This document shows, in pieces, positions 1-8,099 of a DNA stretch of 64,000 nt; position 1 is the stretch's first letter, and every line of letters begins with the position of its first letter. The stretch covers positions 186,001 through 250,000 of the forward strand of contig NZ_JAGJCB010000001.1 in the NCBI RefSeq assembly GCF_017814435.1, given 5' to 3'. The notes beneath the pieces were generated by a model. The model did no database searches. It was not told the DNA's origin and was given only the letters and a program-made list of their open reading frames with translations. The DNA is from Mariniflexile gromovii. Lineage in GTDB: Bacteria; Bacteroidota; Bacteroidia; Flavobacteriales; Flavobacteriaceae. The position numbers and the translations under genes were made by a program.

Positions 1-275
1 AAGAAAATCCTCCAAAAACTTGCTGGTTCTTTAAAAACTATAATACCAAGCAACACGGTTCCCACTGCTCCAATACCAGTCCAAACTGCATAAGCAGTCC
101 CAATAGGAAGCTGGTTGGTTGCTTTTATTAGCAATGCCATACTTAATATTAAAAATCCCAAAAAGCCTGCATACCAATAGATAGACTCGTTTCCAATGGT
201 TTCTTTAGCTTTTCCTAAACAAAAAGCAAATGCAACTTCCGATAATCCAGCAATAATTAAGATGAACCAATTCAT
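1..275 (-). CDS. SMR-family (EmrE/SugE-like) small multidrug transporter, C-terminus outside window
   Basis: Only the first 91 residues are in the window; the end lies beyond base 1. The protein is a chain of hydrophobic helices with Glu13 in helix 1 (L-S-E-V), the position of the proton/substrate-coupling glutamate of EmrE, and the family signature GTAYAVWTG in helix 3. SMR proteins are about 105-110 residues and work as dual-topology dimers that exchange protons for cationic drugs or guanidinium in the inner membrane. The ATG at 275 follows an A/T-rich leader. Substrate class (drug versus guanidinium) cannot be decided from this fragment. It shares orientation with the thr operon upstream of it, only 23 bases after thrC, so read-through is possible. 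Confidence 0.88.
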   Translation of the reverse strand, partial: MNWFILIIAGLSEVAFAFCLGKAKETIGNESIYWYAGFLGFLILSMALLIKATNQLPIGTAYAVWTGIGAVGTVLLGIIVFKEPASFWRIF

Positions 276-298
276 AGAGATTTAAAATAAAACAGAAA

Positions 299-1594
299 TT
301 ACTTCTTCAATAAAAAAGCTTTTAAATCATTATAATTTGAAATAATAATTGATACTTTTTCTTTACCCATAACAGATTGAATTTGTGAGGGCAAAGGTTG
401 CTTTACCTTAACTACTTCTTCAACTACATCTAAAAACTTTGTTGGGTGTGCTGTTTCTAAAAATACACAATGTGCGTTAGGGTTTTCTTTTAAATATTCC
501 TTGCAGCCTAAATAACCAACAGCGCCATGTGGGTCGGCTACATAGTTGTAATTTGCGTGCATTTCTAACATGGCTTTTTTGGTTTCATCATCAGAATAAC
601 TAAATGATGTTAGATTTGTTTTTAAGACGTCAAAATTATTTTTGTAAATTTCTTGAATACGAACAAAGTTACTTGGTGCGCCAACATCCATGGCGTTGCT
701 TATGGTTTGTACTGATGGTTTTGGTTCGTATAATTGCGATATTAAATAACGTGTCACAACGTTATTGGCGTTGTTAGATGCGACAAAATGTTTAATAGGC
801 AAACCTAATTGTTGAGCCATCATACCCGCGCATATATTCCCGAAATTACCACTTGGTACCGAAAACACAATGTTTTTATGTTGCTTGTGCAACTGTTTAT
901 AAGCGAACATAAAATAGAATAATTGTGGCAACCAACGCGCTACGTTTATGGAGTTTGCAGAGGTTAACTGCATTTGGTTGGTAAGTTCTTCGTCTAAAAA
1001 TGCGGTTTTCACCATGGCTTGACAATCGTCAAAAGTACCATTAACTTCCAGTGCCTTAATATTTTGGCCTAAAGTGGTTAATTGCATTTCTTGTATGTCG
1101 CTCACCTTTCCGCTAGGGTAAAGTATCACCACATTAACACCTTTTACACCTAAAAAACCATTGGCAACCGCTCCGCCTGTATCTCCAGAAGTTGCTACCA
1201 AAACAGTAACTTCTTTATCGTTGTTTTGGTTGAAATAGCCTAAACATCGTGCCATAAAACGTGCTCCAACATCTTTAAACGCCATGGTTGGACCATGAAA
1301 CAGTTCCAATGTTGAAATGTTTTCATTCAGTTTTACAACTGGGAAATCGAATGATAAAGTTTCTTCAACAATTGTTTTTAAAATTTCCTCGGGAATTTCT
1401 GGTGACACAAATTGTTTAATCGCTTCAAAAGCAATTTCAGAATGCGATAAATTATCAATATTTTCAAAAAAACTTTTTGGTAAAGGTGTGACAGTTTCAG
1501 GGAAGTACAATCCTTTATCTGGTGCAATTCCTTTTACAACGGCATCTTTAAACGACGTATTTGGTGCTTTATGGTTTAATGAGTAGTAGTTCAT
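299..1594 (-). CDS. thrC: Threonine synthase
   Basis: A PLP enzyme that converts O-phosphohomoserine to threonine, the last step of the pathway. The 431-residue length fits the bacterial long (E. coli-like) class. Near residues 98-110 the segment LFHGPTMAFKD contains the PLP-binding Lys107, and SGDTGGAV near 136-143 is the phosphate-binding loop of the fold-type II family. It is the third gene of the thrA-thrB-thrC run on the minus strand, 112 bases after thrB. The gap contains a short flavobacterial-style GGAAGAC-rich filler. Start ATG at 1594 gives the expected N-terminus (MNYYSLNHKAPN). Nothing appears damaged. Confidence 0.96.
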   Translation of the reverse strand: MNYYSLNHKAPNTSFKDAVVKGIAPDKGLYFPETVTPLPKSFFENIDNLSHSEIAFEAIKQFVSPEIPEEILKTIVEETLSFDFPVVKLNENISTLELFHGPTMAFKDVGARFMARCLGYFNQNNDKEVTVLVATSGDTGGAVANGFLGVKGVNVVILYPSGKVSDIQEMQLTTLGQNIKALEVNGTFDDCQAMVKTAFLDEELTNQMQLTSANSINVARWLPQLFYFMFAYKQLHKQHKNIVFSVPSGNFGNICAGMMAQQLGLPIKHFVASNNANNVVTRYLISQLYEPKPSVQTISNAMDVGAPSNFVRIQEIYKNNFDVLKTNLTSFSYSDDETKKAMLEMHANYNYVADPHGAVGYLGCKEYLKENPNAHCVFLETAHPTKFLDVVEEVVKVKQPLPSQIQSVMGKEKVSIIISNYNDLKAFLLKK

Positions 1595-1706
1595 TGTTTT
1601 AAAATTGGCCGATGACAGAAGACGGAAGACCGTAATATGTTACCGAGGTTTTATTAATGTTTTTATGAAATGCGTGCATTATTATAGAATTTAATAAAAT
1701 CTTCTT

Positions 1707-2633
1707 CTAATATATAATTTTAACGCCTTTATTGTTGATTTTAGAGACATGAATATCAAAATCTATTTCCGTATTTGAATATACTTTTTTCATTGCATCT
1801 TTCACATTTTTAGCGTTTTCAATTCCTTTACTTAAAGAAAATATTGAAGGTCCTGAGCCTGAAATTCCTGCACCTAACGCACCTGCTTTTAAAGCTTCGG
1901 TTTTTACTTTGTTGTAATGTGGAATTAGTTGACTTCTATAGGGCTCTACAATCACATCGTTAAGTGAGCGCTGTATTAAGCCAAAATCACCAGTATGTAG
2001 CGCGTGAATTAAACTTCCAAAATTTGCCCATTGAGTAATGGCATCGATTAATGGGACTTCTTTAGGAAGAATAGCTCTTGCTTCAGATGTTTTTATTTCA
2101 ATTTGTGGATGAATGATGGTAACATACAAGTCGTCTGGAGACGGAATTTCTAGTATTTCTAAAGGAGAAATACTTTTTACAAGCGTAAAACCACCAAATA
2201 GGGCAGGGGCAAGGTTATCTGCGTGCTCACATTTACTGGCTAAAGCTTCGCCTTTAATAGCAAATTCTGTTAATTGTGTTTTATTGAATGGTCTTCCTAA
2301 AAGTTCGTTCATTCCAAAAACACTACCAACAGCACTTGCAGCACTGCTTCCTATGCCGCTTCCAGGTTTTATTTTTTTGTTGATTTCAATTTCAAATCCG
2401 CAATCCGGTTTTGCTGCTTCATACAAAGCCAACGCGGAAACACCAGCTACGTTTAATTCTGCTTGATAGGGTAAATCGAACCCACCTTCAATTTTAGTAA
2501 TGAAAATCCCTTTTTTATCAGTTTTTCTAATCACCATTTCATCACCAACACTATCTAAGCAAAAGCCTAACACATCAAAACCACAGGCTACATTGGCTAC
2601 GGTTGCTGGAGAAAATATTTTTATTTCGTTCAT
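1707..2633 (-). CDS. thrB: Homoserine kinase
   Basis: A GHMP kinase that phosphorylates homoserine for threonine synthase. I place the start at the ATG at 2633, giving 308 residues, because the family N-terminus (I-F-S-P-A-T-V-A-N-V-x-x-G-F-D) begins there; a longer frame up to 2708 only adds Lys/Phe-rich residues that run through a hairpin. The ATP-binding motif P-G-S-G-I-G-S-S-A-A is at residues 90-99 and the C-terminal G-A-G-I-S-G-S-G-P motif is also present. The gene sits between thrA and thrC on the same strand and is probably co-transcribed with both. Confidence 0.95.
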   Translation of the reverse strand: MNEIKIFSPATVANVACGFDVLGFCLDSVGDEMVIRKTDKKGIFITKIEGGFDLPYQAELNVAGVSALALYEAAKPDCGFEIEINKKIKPGSGIGSSAASAVGSVFGMNELLGRPFNKTQLTEFAIKGEALASKCEHADNLAPALFGGFTLVKSISPLEILEIPSPDDLYVTIIHPQIEIKTSEARAILPKEVPLIDAITQWANFGSLIHALHTGDFGLIQRSLNDVIVEPYRSQLIPHYNKVKTEALKAGALGAGISGSGPSIFSLSKGIENAKNVKDAMKKVYSNTEIDFDIHVSKINNKGVKIIY

Positions 2634-2651
2634 TTTTTTAGGTAAAAAAAA

Positions 2652-2703
2652 AATAGAGAAAAGAAAATAGACTACACATTGTCTTAATTCTTTTTTCTCT
2701 ATT
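2652..2703 (-). promoter_or_regulatory. Inverted repeat between thrA and thrB
   Basis: AATAGAGAAAAG at 2652-2663 can pair with its near-complement ending in TTTCTCTATT at 2691-2703. The hairpin lies in the thrA-thrB junction, downstream of the thrA stop on the minus strand. It may stabilise the upstream mRNA or act as a weak processing or partial termination site that lowers thrB/thrC output relative to thrA. The role is inferred; only the pairing is seen. Confidence 0.4.
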
Positions 2704-2716
2704 CTCAAAGTCTTAT

Positions 2717-5161
2717 TTAATCATTTCCAATTCTAATAATATCAGCAAATAAGCCAGAAGCTGTAACATCAGCACCTGCACCGGCACCTTTAATAATCAT
2801 AGGTTGTTCTGGGTAGCGCTGTGTGTAAAACATCACAATATTATCTTTTCCTTTTAGGTTGTAAAATGGATGATCGCTAGGGATTTCCTGCAAACTTACA
2901 CTTGCTTTTCCATCGTTAAATTGTGCCACATATTTTAATTGGCAACCTTTTGCTTTTGCCGATGCGTATAAAGCTTGGTAATGTGCTTCGTCTGCGATTA
3001 AGGTTTGGTAAAAATCATCAACTGTATCGCTTTCCATTCCAGACTCAGATAAGAAAGGAGTGTTTTCAATATCTTCCAAATTCATTTCAATACCGCTTTC
3101 CCTAGCAAGAATTAAAATTTTTCTAGCCACATCCACACCGCTTAAATCAATTCTAGGGTCTGGTTCTGTATAGCCTTCAGCCGCAGCTTGTTTTACAACG
3201 TCGTAGAATTTAGTAGTATCGTTGAAATTGTTGAACACAAAGTTTAAACTACCCGATAACACAGCATGGATAGATGTAATTTTATCTCCAGAAGCTATTA
3301 AATTCCCTAACGTATCAATAATTGGTAAGCCTGCGCCTACATTGGTTTCAAATAAATAAGGCGCATTGTATTTTAATGATAAGCGCTTTAATAATTTGTA
3401 GTTTTCATAATCGCTAGAACAAGCAATTTTATTGCACGCTACAACGCCAATACTTTGGCGTAAATACTTTTCGTATAAATTCGCAACATCCTTATTTGCA
3501 GTAACATCCACAAATATACTATTGCGAAGGTTTAAGGTTTTTGTGTTTTCGAAAAAGCCTTCCAAAGTTGCTTTTTCCCCGTTTTCCAATTGCTCTTTCC
3601 AATTGGTTAAGTCAATGCCTTCTTCACTAAAAATCATTTTTCTGGAATTGGACAATCCAGCAATACGCAAGTTGATTTTTAGGTTCTCTTTTAAATATTT
3701 GCGTTGTTGTTTTATTTGCTCAACTAATTTTTCACCCACATTTCCAACACCCGTAATAAATACATTAAGTTGTTTGGTTTTACTTTCAAAGAACTGTTCG
3801 TGCAAGGTGTTCAATGCTTTTTTAACATCACTTTGCAAAATAACGGCCGAAATATTTTTTTCTGAAGCACCTTGTGCAATTGCTCTAATATTGATATTGT
3901 TTTTTCCTAAAGCGCTGAACATTTTACCACTGATTCCCTGGTGGTTCTTCATGTTATCACCCACTAAAGCGATGATTGAAAGCTCTTTTTCAACAATAAT
4001 CGGATCAATTTTATGTAATGCGATTTCATTTTCGAAAGCGGCATCAATAGTGGTTTTAGCCAATTCAGCATCATTTTCATCTATACCCAAACAAATGGAA
4101 TGTTCTGAAGATGCTTGCGTAATTAAAATAACATTTATTTTTTCCTGAGAAAGCACTTCAAATAAACGTCTGGAAAACCCAGGAATACCAATCATGCCGC
4201 TACCTTGAAGGGTTAACAAGGCGATATTTCCAATATTACTAATGCCTTTTACAGGTGAGGTAGAAATTATTTCATCGTTAGAAATGATGGTGCCGGCAGC
4301 TTCAGGCTCTAAAGTGTTTTTAATATGAATAGGAATATTCAAATCCAGAACAGGTTGTACTGTTGGTGGATACAACACTTTCGCGCCAAAATGCGACAAT
4401 TCCATGGCTTCTTGATACGATATTTTTTCAATAGGGTAGGCCTGTTTAACCAATTTTGGATTGGTAGTAAACATGCCACTAACATCGGTCCAAATTTCCA
4501 ACTGTTTAACCTTTAATGCTGCCGCAACAATGGCTGCTGTAAAATCCGATCCACCACGACCTAATGTAGTTTGTTCTCCTATTTTAGATTTTGAGATAAA
4601 ACCAGGCAGTATGGTGATTTGTTGATTTGCCGAATCAAAATACGTTTGTATATTTTTATTGGTAACGGTGTAATCTACTTCAGCCTTTGTAAAGTTTGAA
4701 TTTGTAACTAATAATTCTTGTGAATTTTTGCTTTCAGCCGATAATCCACGGTTTTTCATGGTTTCAGCAATAATATAAGATGATAGCAATTCACCAAAAC
4801 TCACTAATTTATCAGATGTTTTTGGCGATAATTCATTTATAAGAAAGATGCCGTCCAGTAAACTTTTAAGTGCATTTAGTTTTTCATCAACAAAAGCGAT
4901 GATAGACGAGCTTTTGTCTAAATTAAGTTCATTCACGATGTTAAAATGAATGTCCTTAATTAAATTAAAGGTTTCAATGTAGTTAGTTTCTTTATTTTGT
5001 GCTTGTTTCCCAGCCAAAAGTAATTTATCGGTAATACCGCCAACTGCCGATACCACGCATACTACTTTGTCTTTTTTAGCATAGTCTTCTAAGATGCTAA
5101 TAACGTTATTTATGTTTTTTGACGAACCTACAGAAGTTCCTCCAAATTTTAAAACTTTCAT
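2717..5161 (-). CDS. thrA: Bifunctional aspartate kinase / homoserine dehydrogenase I
   Basis: A fused enzyme catalysing the first and third steps from aspartate to threonine. Residues 1-about 300 are the aspartokinase domain, opening with V-L-K-F-G-G-T-S-V at 3-11. Two ACT regulatory domains follow to about 460, the usual site of threonine feedback inhibition. Homoserine dehydrogenase starts near 465 with the NAD(P)-binding loop ITGVGNVGEK, followed by the conserved VGAGLPII segment. The 814-residue length is standard for ThrA. It is the first gene of the thr operon, and a leader peptide gene with a Thr/Ile run lies 84 bases upstream, suggesting attenuation control. Confidence 0.96.
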   Translation of the reverse strand: MKVLKFGGTSVGSSKNINNVISILEDYAKKDKVVCVVSAVGGITDKLLLAGKQAQNKETNYIETFNLIKDIHFNIVNELNLDKSSSIIAFVDEKLNALKSLLDGIFLINELSPKTSDKLVSFGELLSSYIIAETMKNRGLSAESKNSQELLVTNSNFTKAEVDYTVTNKNIQTYFDSANQQITILPGFISKSKIGEQTTLGRGGSDFTAAIVAAALKVKQLEIWTDVSGMFTTNPKLVKQAYPIEKISYQEAMELSHFGAKVLYPPTVQPVLDLNIPIHIKNTLEPEAAGTIISNDEIISTSPVKGISNIGNIALLTLQGSGMIGIPGFSRRLFEVLSQEKINVILITQASSEHSICLGIDENDAELAKTTIDAAFENEIALHKIDPIIVEKELSIIALVGDNMKNHQGISGKMFSALGKNNINIRAIAQGASEKNISAVILQSDVKKALNTLHEQFFESKTKQLNVFITGVGNVGEKLVEQIKQQRKYLKENLKINLRIAGLSNSRKMIFSEEGIDLTNWKEQLENGEKATLEGFFENTKTLNLRNSIFVDVTANKDVANLYEKYLRQSIGVVACNKIACSSDYENYKLLKRLSLKYNAPYLFETNVGAGLPIIDTLGNLIASGDKITSIHAVLSGSLNFVFNNFNDTTKFYDVVKQAAAEGYTEPDPRIDLSGVDVARKILILARESGIEMNLEDIENTPFLSESGMESDTVDDFYQTLIADEAHYQALYASAKAKGCQLKYVAQFNDGKASVSLQEIPSDHPFYNLKGKDNIVMFYTQRYPEQPMIIKGAGAGADVTASGLFADIIRIGND

Positions 5162-5244
5162 TAGTTAATGAATTGATGATTTATATAGAATATTAAAGAT
5201 GTTGTGATTATAAAAACCACAAAGATAGACCGAAGAATATTTAA

Positions 5245-5352
5245 TTAGCAACCCCAAGGGGTTGTAATAATTGTAGTTGTTCCAAAAATAGAAACTGTTC
5301 TTTTTGTTGTAAAAGAAAATGACGGGTTTATATTTTGGTTTAAATGATTCAT
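5245..5352 (-). CDS. Threonine operon leader peptide (35 aa)
   Basis: A short frame starts at ATG 5352 and stops with TAA at 5247-5245. Its peptide ends G-T-T-T-I-I-T-T-P-W-G-C; the stretch contains five Thr and two Ile codons within seven residues, plus further Thr codons earlier (F-T-T-K-R-T). Runs of the end-product amino acids directly upstream of thrA are the hallmark of ribosome-mediated attenuation, as in enterobacterial thrL. The last codons (P-W-G-C) coincide with the GC palindrome at 5249-5264, so ribosome position would directly control the hairpin. The peptide itself probably has no other function. Attenuation is inferred from composition and position. Confidence 0.72.
   Translation of the reverse strand: MNHLNQNINPSFSFTTKRTVSIFGTTTIITTPWGC
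5249..5264 (-). promoter_or_regulatory. GC-rich palindrome of the thr attenuator
   Basis: The 16-base sequence CAACCCCAAGGGGTTG is self-complementary apart from its two central bases and is the only GC-rich patch in this very AT-rich leader. It overlaps the last codons of the leader peptide. No clean U-run follows at once, so it may form an anti-terminator or pause structure, or block thrA expression in another way. The exact mechanism is not readable from the sequence. Confidence 0.5.
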
Positions 5353-5627
5353 TTTGTCTGAAAATAATAGAATTCAAAAATATCACATTTAACCTTATAA
5401 AAAAATTAAAAATCCCTTTTTATAGTATTCTTATATTCAATGAAGTTTCATTTAAGAAAAACAACTATTTAAAAATAAGTATTGAAAAATCTATAATATT
5501 CCAAATAGGTTTTAAAATTTCTTATAGCGGATTATTCATGTTTAAGTCTAGTTTACATTCAAAATGCATTCTATTTCTTTCAAAAGTTATTAAATAAATC
5601 GATTAAAATCAAATTTATTCGATAAAA
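5353..5627. other. AT-rich intergenic region between divergent thr leader and T9SS-protein gene
   Basis: This stretch of about 275 bases separates two divergent transcription units and should hold the thr promoter on the minus strand. I see no clear TAnnTTTG match for it. Open frames here have no recognisable protein features and are dominated by Ile, Lys and Phe, as expected for random AT-rich sequence. Confidence 0.5.
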
Positions 5628-5658
5628 TTTGTTTTAAATAAGATTTTTCATATATTTG
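5628..5658 (+). promoter_or_regulatory. Bacteroidota-type promoter for the T9SS cargo gene
   Basis: A -33 TTTG at 5628-5631 is followed after 19 bases by the -7 element TATATTTG at 5651-5658, matching the Bacteroidota consensus TTTG / TAnnTTTG. Transcription would start near 5665, which excludes an upstream start codon at 5661 and supports the ATG at 5688. Confidence 0.7.
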
Positions 5659-5687
5659 TATTGTTAATTCATCTAAAACCCTTAAAA

Positions 5688-6338
5688 ATGAAACATCAAA
5701 CGCTCTCAAAAGGAATTTCAACAATTCTATGTTTCGTGTTTGTTTTATCTAATCAGGCACAAGAAACTTCAAAACTGACCCTTGAAAAATCCGATATTAC
5801 AAAAACAGAAATAAGTGGTAGTGCAGGTTTAAATAATGCAACCAACGAAATAGATATGACTGGGGAAATTATTAGTAATAAAGAAGCTGTTATTATTGAA
5901 AGAGGTTTTGTTTATAGTACTTCAGAAAAGACCCCAACGGTTCTAGACACTAAAATTATTGCCGATAATAGAGAAACGGTTTTTAGCTATAAATTATCCG
6001 ATATTTCAGCAAACACTATTTACTATATTCGCTCGTATGCAACTACTGAAAAAGACACGTTTTATGGAGGCGTAAGTACTATTGACACCAGTACACAATC
6101 AAACATTGATGTGAGCTTAAAAAACAGAATTAAAACATACCCCAATCCATCAACTGGTTATATTAGTCTTTCCGGCTTGATGGAAACCAAAAATTATATC
6201 ATCTATAACATGACAGGAAAAGAATTGGTGAGAGGTAGTATATCTTATAACAACAAAATTGATATTAGGTCGCTAAACAGCGGATTATATCTTTTGAAAT
6301 TAGATGATTTTGAAATGATTAAGTTTATAAAGGAATAA
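5688..6338 (+). CDS. Secreted protein with type IX secretion (type A) sorting domain
   Basis: The 216-residue product begins with a Sec signal peptide (M-K-H-Q start, hydrophobic core, cut near N-Q-A-Q). The middle carries a Thr/Ser-rich fibronectin-like beta stretch (G-F-V-Y-S-T-S-E-K-T-P-T, typical of Bacteroidota surface proteins). The last 70 residues form the T9SS type A sorting domain: Y-P-N-P-S-T-G, then I-Y-N-M-T-G-K, then L-N-S-G-L-Y-L-L-K and a basic end. It should therefore be exported through the Por/gliding machinery and attached to or released from the cell surface. The start at 5688 is chosen from the promoter position. The specific role is unknown. Confidence 0.85.
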   Translation: MKHQTLSKGISTILCFVFVLSNQAQETSKLTLEKSDITKTEISGSAGLNNATNEIDMTGEIISNKEAVIIERGFVYSTSEKTPTVLDTKIIADNRETVFSYKLSDISANTIYYIRSYATTEKDTFYGGVSTIDTSTQSNIDVSLKNRIKTYPNPSTGYISLSGLMETKNYIIYNMTGKELVRGSISYNNKIDIRSLNSGLYLLKLDDFEMIKFIKE

Positions 6339-6363
6339 AAACCATCATTTAGGAAACATGAAT

Positions 6364-6396
6364 AAATCCTTGGCTAATTTTAGTTAAGGATTTTTT
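6364..6396 (+). terminator. Rho-independent terminator after the T9SS-protein gene
   Basis: AAATCCTT pairs with AAGGATTT, with an inner CTAA/TTAG pairing, and the stem runs into six T residues. It begins 26 bases after the stop codon at 6338. Confidence 0.75.
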
Positions 6397-6469
6397 ATTT
6401 ATACAAAGCTATGGTTTGATTTAATATATAAAAATGCGTAATATTAGTGTTGCTTAAAATATTTAATAG

Positions 6470-8029
6470 ATGAAAATTTTCTCGAAAGAACAAATCTACG
6501 AAGGCGACAAACTAACCGTAGAACGCCAAAAAGTATCATCAACCGATTTAATGGAACGTGCAGGCGCACAGCTTTTTAATTGGATGCATGTACGTTTGCA
6601 AGGGGCACAAGTGCCCATTCATATATTTTGTGGCATTGGCAATAATGGTGGCGATGGTTTGGTTTTGGCAAGACATTTAATTTTAGATGGTTACAATGTT
6701 AAAACCTATGTTGTTAATTGTAGTGATAAGCGTTCGAAAGATTTTTTAATTAATTATGATCGGATTAAAAATGTAACGAAAGAATGGCCCACACTTTTAA
6801 GTTGTAAGGAAGATTTTCCTGAAATAAATGCTCAAGATATTATTGTAGATGCCATTTTTGGTATTGGATTAAATAGACCTGTTGATACTTGGGTGAAAGA
6901 TTTATTTGTGCATTTTAGAAAGTCGAAGGCGTTTACGTTGTCAATTGATGTGCCTTCCGGTTTAGATACCGATAAAGTACCTCAAGATGAAGATGCCGTT
7001 GTTTGGGCAAGCTATACTTTAAGTTTTGTAACGCCTAAATTGGTGTTCTTTTTACCTGAAACAGTAAAATACACGGTACAATGGGAAGTGCTGGATATTG
7101 GTTTAGATGTAAATTTTCTATCAGAAACAGCTACAGAAGTAGAATTAATAGGAAAACACGAAGTATTGCCAGTATATAAGCCTAGAGATAAATTTTCACA
7201 TAAAGGACAATTTGGACATAGCTTAATAATTGGTGGCAGTTATGGGAAAATTGGAGCCGTTACGTTAGCCGGTAGAGGTGCTTTGGCTGCTGGTGCAGGA
7301 TTGGTGTCGGTGTATGTGCCAAAATGTGGGTATATGCCTTTGCAATCTTCATTTCCTGAAGCCATGGTGATTACAGATGCTGATGAAGAAAAAATTACCA
7401 ATATTTCTTTTGAAATGAAACCAACTGTTATCGGTTTTGGTGTAGGTGTAGGAACTGATGCTAAAACCATTAAAGCATTTGAAGATTTTTTAAAGAAAAA
7501 CAAAACCCCACTTGTTATTGATGCCGACGGTATTAACATTTTAACAAAAAAGAAAACCTTATTAAAATTATTGCCAGAACAAACCATTTTAACGCCACAT
7601 CCCAAAGAATTAGAACGTTTAGTAGGAAAATGGACAGATGATTTTGATAAATTGGAAAAGGTAAAAGCTATTTCAAAAAAACATAATTTAATTATTGTGA
7701 TAAAGGGGGCAAATACAATAACGGTATCTCAAGATAAGCTATATGTAAACTCTACCGGAAATCCTGGTTTAGCTACTGCAGGAAGTGGTGACGTATTAAC
7801 AGGGGTTATTACGGGCTTAATCTCGCAAGGGTACAACCCGTTAGACGCCAGTGTATTTGGTGTTTATTTACACGGAAAATCGGCTGATATTGCTGTTGAA
7901 GATTTTGGGTATCAAAGCTTAATTGCAAGTCATGTTATTGACTATTTAGGTGAAGCCTACAAAGATTTATTTAAACAACCTGAGCAACCGCAAGTAGCTG
8001 AGGAGCCTGTAGATGAAAAGAAGAAATAA
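6470..8029 (+). CDS. nnrD: Bifunctional NAD(P)H-hydrate epimerase / ADP-dependent NAD(P)HX dehydratase
   Basis: A metabolite-repair enzyme that restores damaged NAD(P)H hydrates. The N-terminal YjeF/NnrE epimerase domain spans about residues 1-215, with GIGNNGGDGLVLARHL near 56-71. The C-terminal carbohydrate-kinase-like NnrD dehydratase spans about 230-495, with GNPGLATAGSGDVLTG near 426-441, the nucleotide-binding and catalytic signature. At 519 residues it matches other fused Nnr proteins. The last 20 residues are a charged tail (Pro/Glu/Lys). The gene stands alone between two terminators. Confidence 0.95.
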   Translation: MKIFSKEQIYEGDKLTVERQKVSSTDLMERAGAQLFNWMHVRLQGAQVPIHIFCGIGNNGGDGLVLARHLILDGYNVKTYVVNCSDKRSKDFLINYDRIKNVTKEWPTLLSCKEDFPEINAQDIIVDAIFGIGLNRPVDTWVKDLFVHFRKSKAFTLSIDVPSGLDTDKVPQDEDAVVWASYTLSFVTPKLVFFLPETVKYTVQWEVLDIGLDVNFLSETATEVELIGKHEVLPVYKPRDKFSHKGQFGHSLIIGGSYGKIGAVTLAGRGALAAGAGLVSVYVPKCGYMPLQSSFPEAMVITDADEEKITNISFEMKPTVIGFGVGVGTDAKTIKAFEDFLKKNKTPLVIDADGINILTKKKTLLKLLPEQTILTPHPKELERLVGKWTDDFDKLEKVKAISKKHNLIIVIKGANTITVSQDKLYVNSTGNPGLATAGSGDVLTGVITGLISQGYNPLDASVFGVYLHGKSADIAVEDFGYQSLIASHVIDYLGEAYKDLFKQPEQPQVAEEPVDEKKK

Positions 8030-8036
8030 TAAAAAA

Positions 8037-8076
8037 ACCACGAATACAGCATAATTAACAAACGTGTATTCGTGGT
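8037..8076. terminator. Bidirectional terminator between convergent genes
   Basis: ACCACGAATACA at 8037-8048 and TGTATTCGTGGT at 8065-8076 form a perfect 12-base stem, flanked by an A run on the left and a T-rich stretch on the right. It lies exactly between the convergent nnr gene and the thioredoxin-like gene, so it can serve both strands. Confidence 0.85.
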
Positions 8077-8099
8077 TAAATTTTATAAAAAATATTCTG

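Noticed and set aside
3432-4148. A 238-codon open frame on the plus strand inside thrA
   Set aside because: It lies antisense to a well-supported ThrA and shows the Ser/Phe/Cys-rich composition of a shadow frame.
5319-5597. A 92-codon plus-strand frame before the T9SS-protein gene
   Set aside because: Overlaps the thr leader in antisense, is Ile/Lys/Phe-dominated and has no recognisable fold or promoter.
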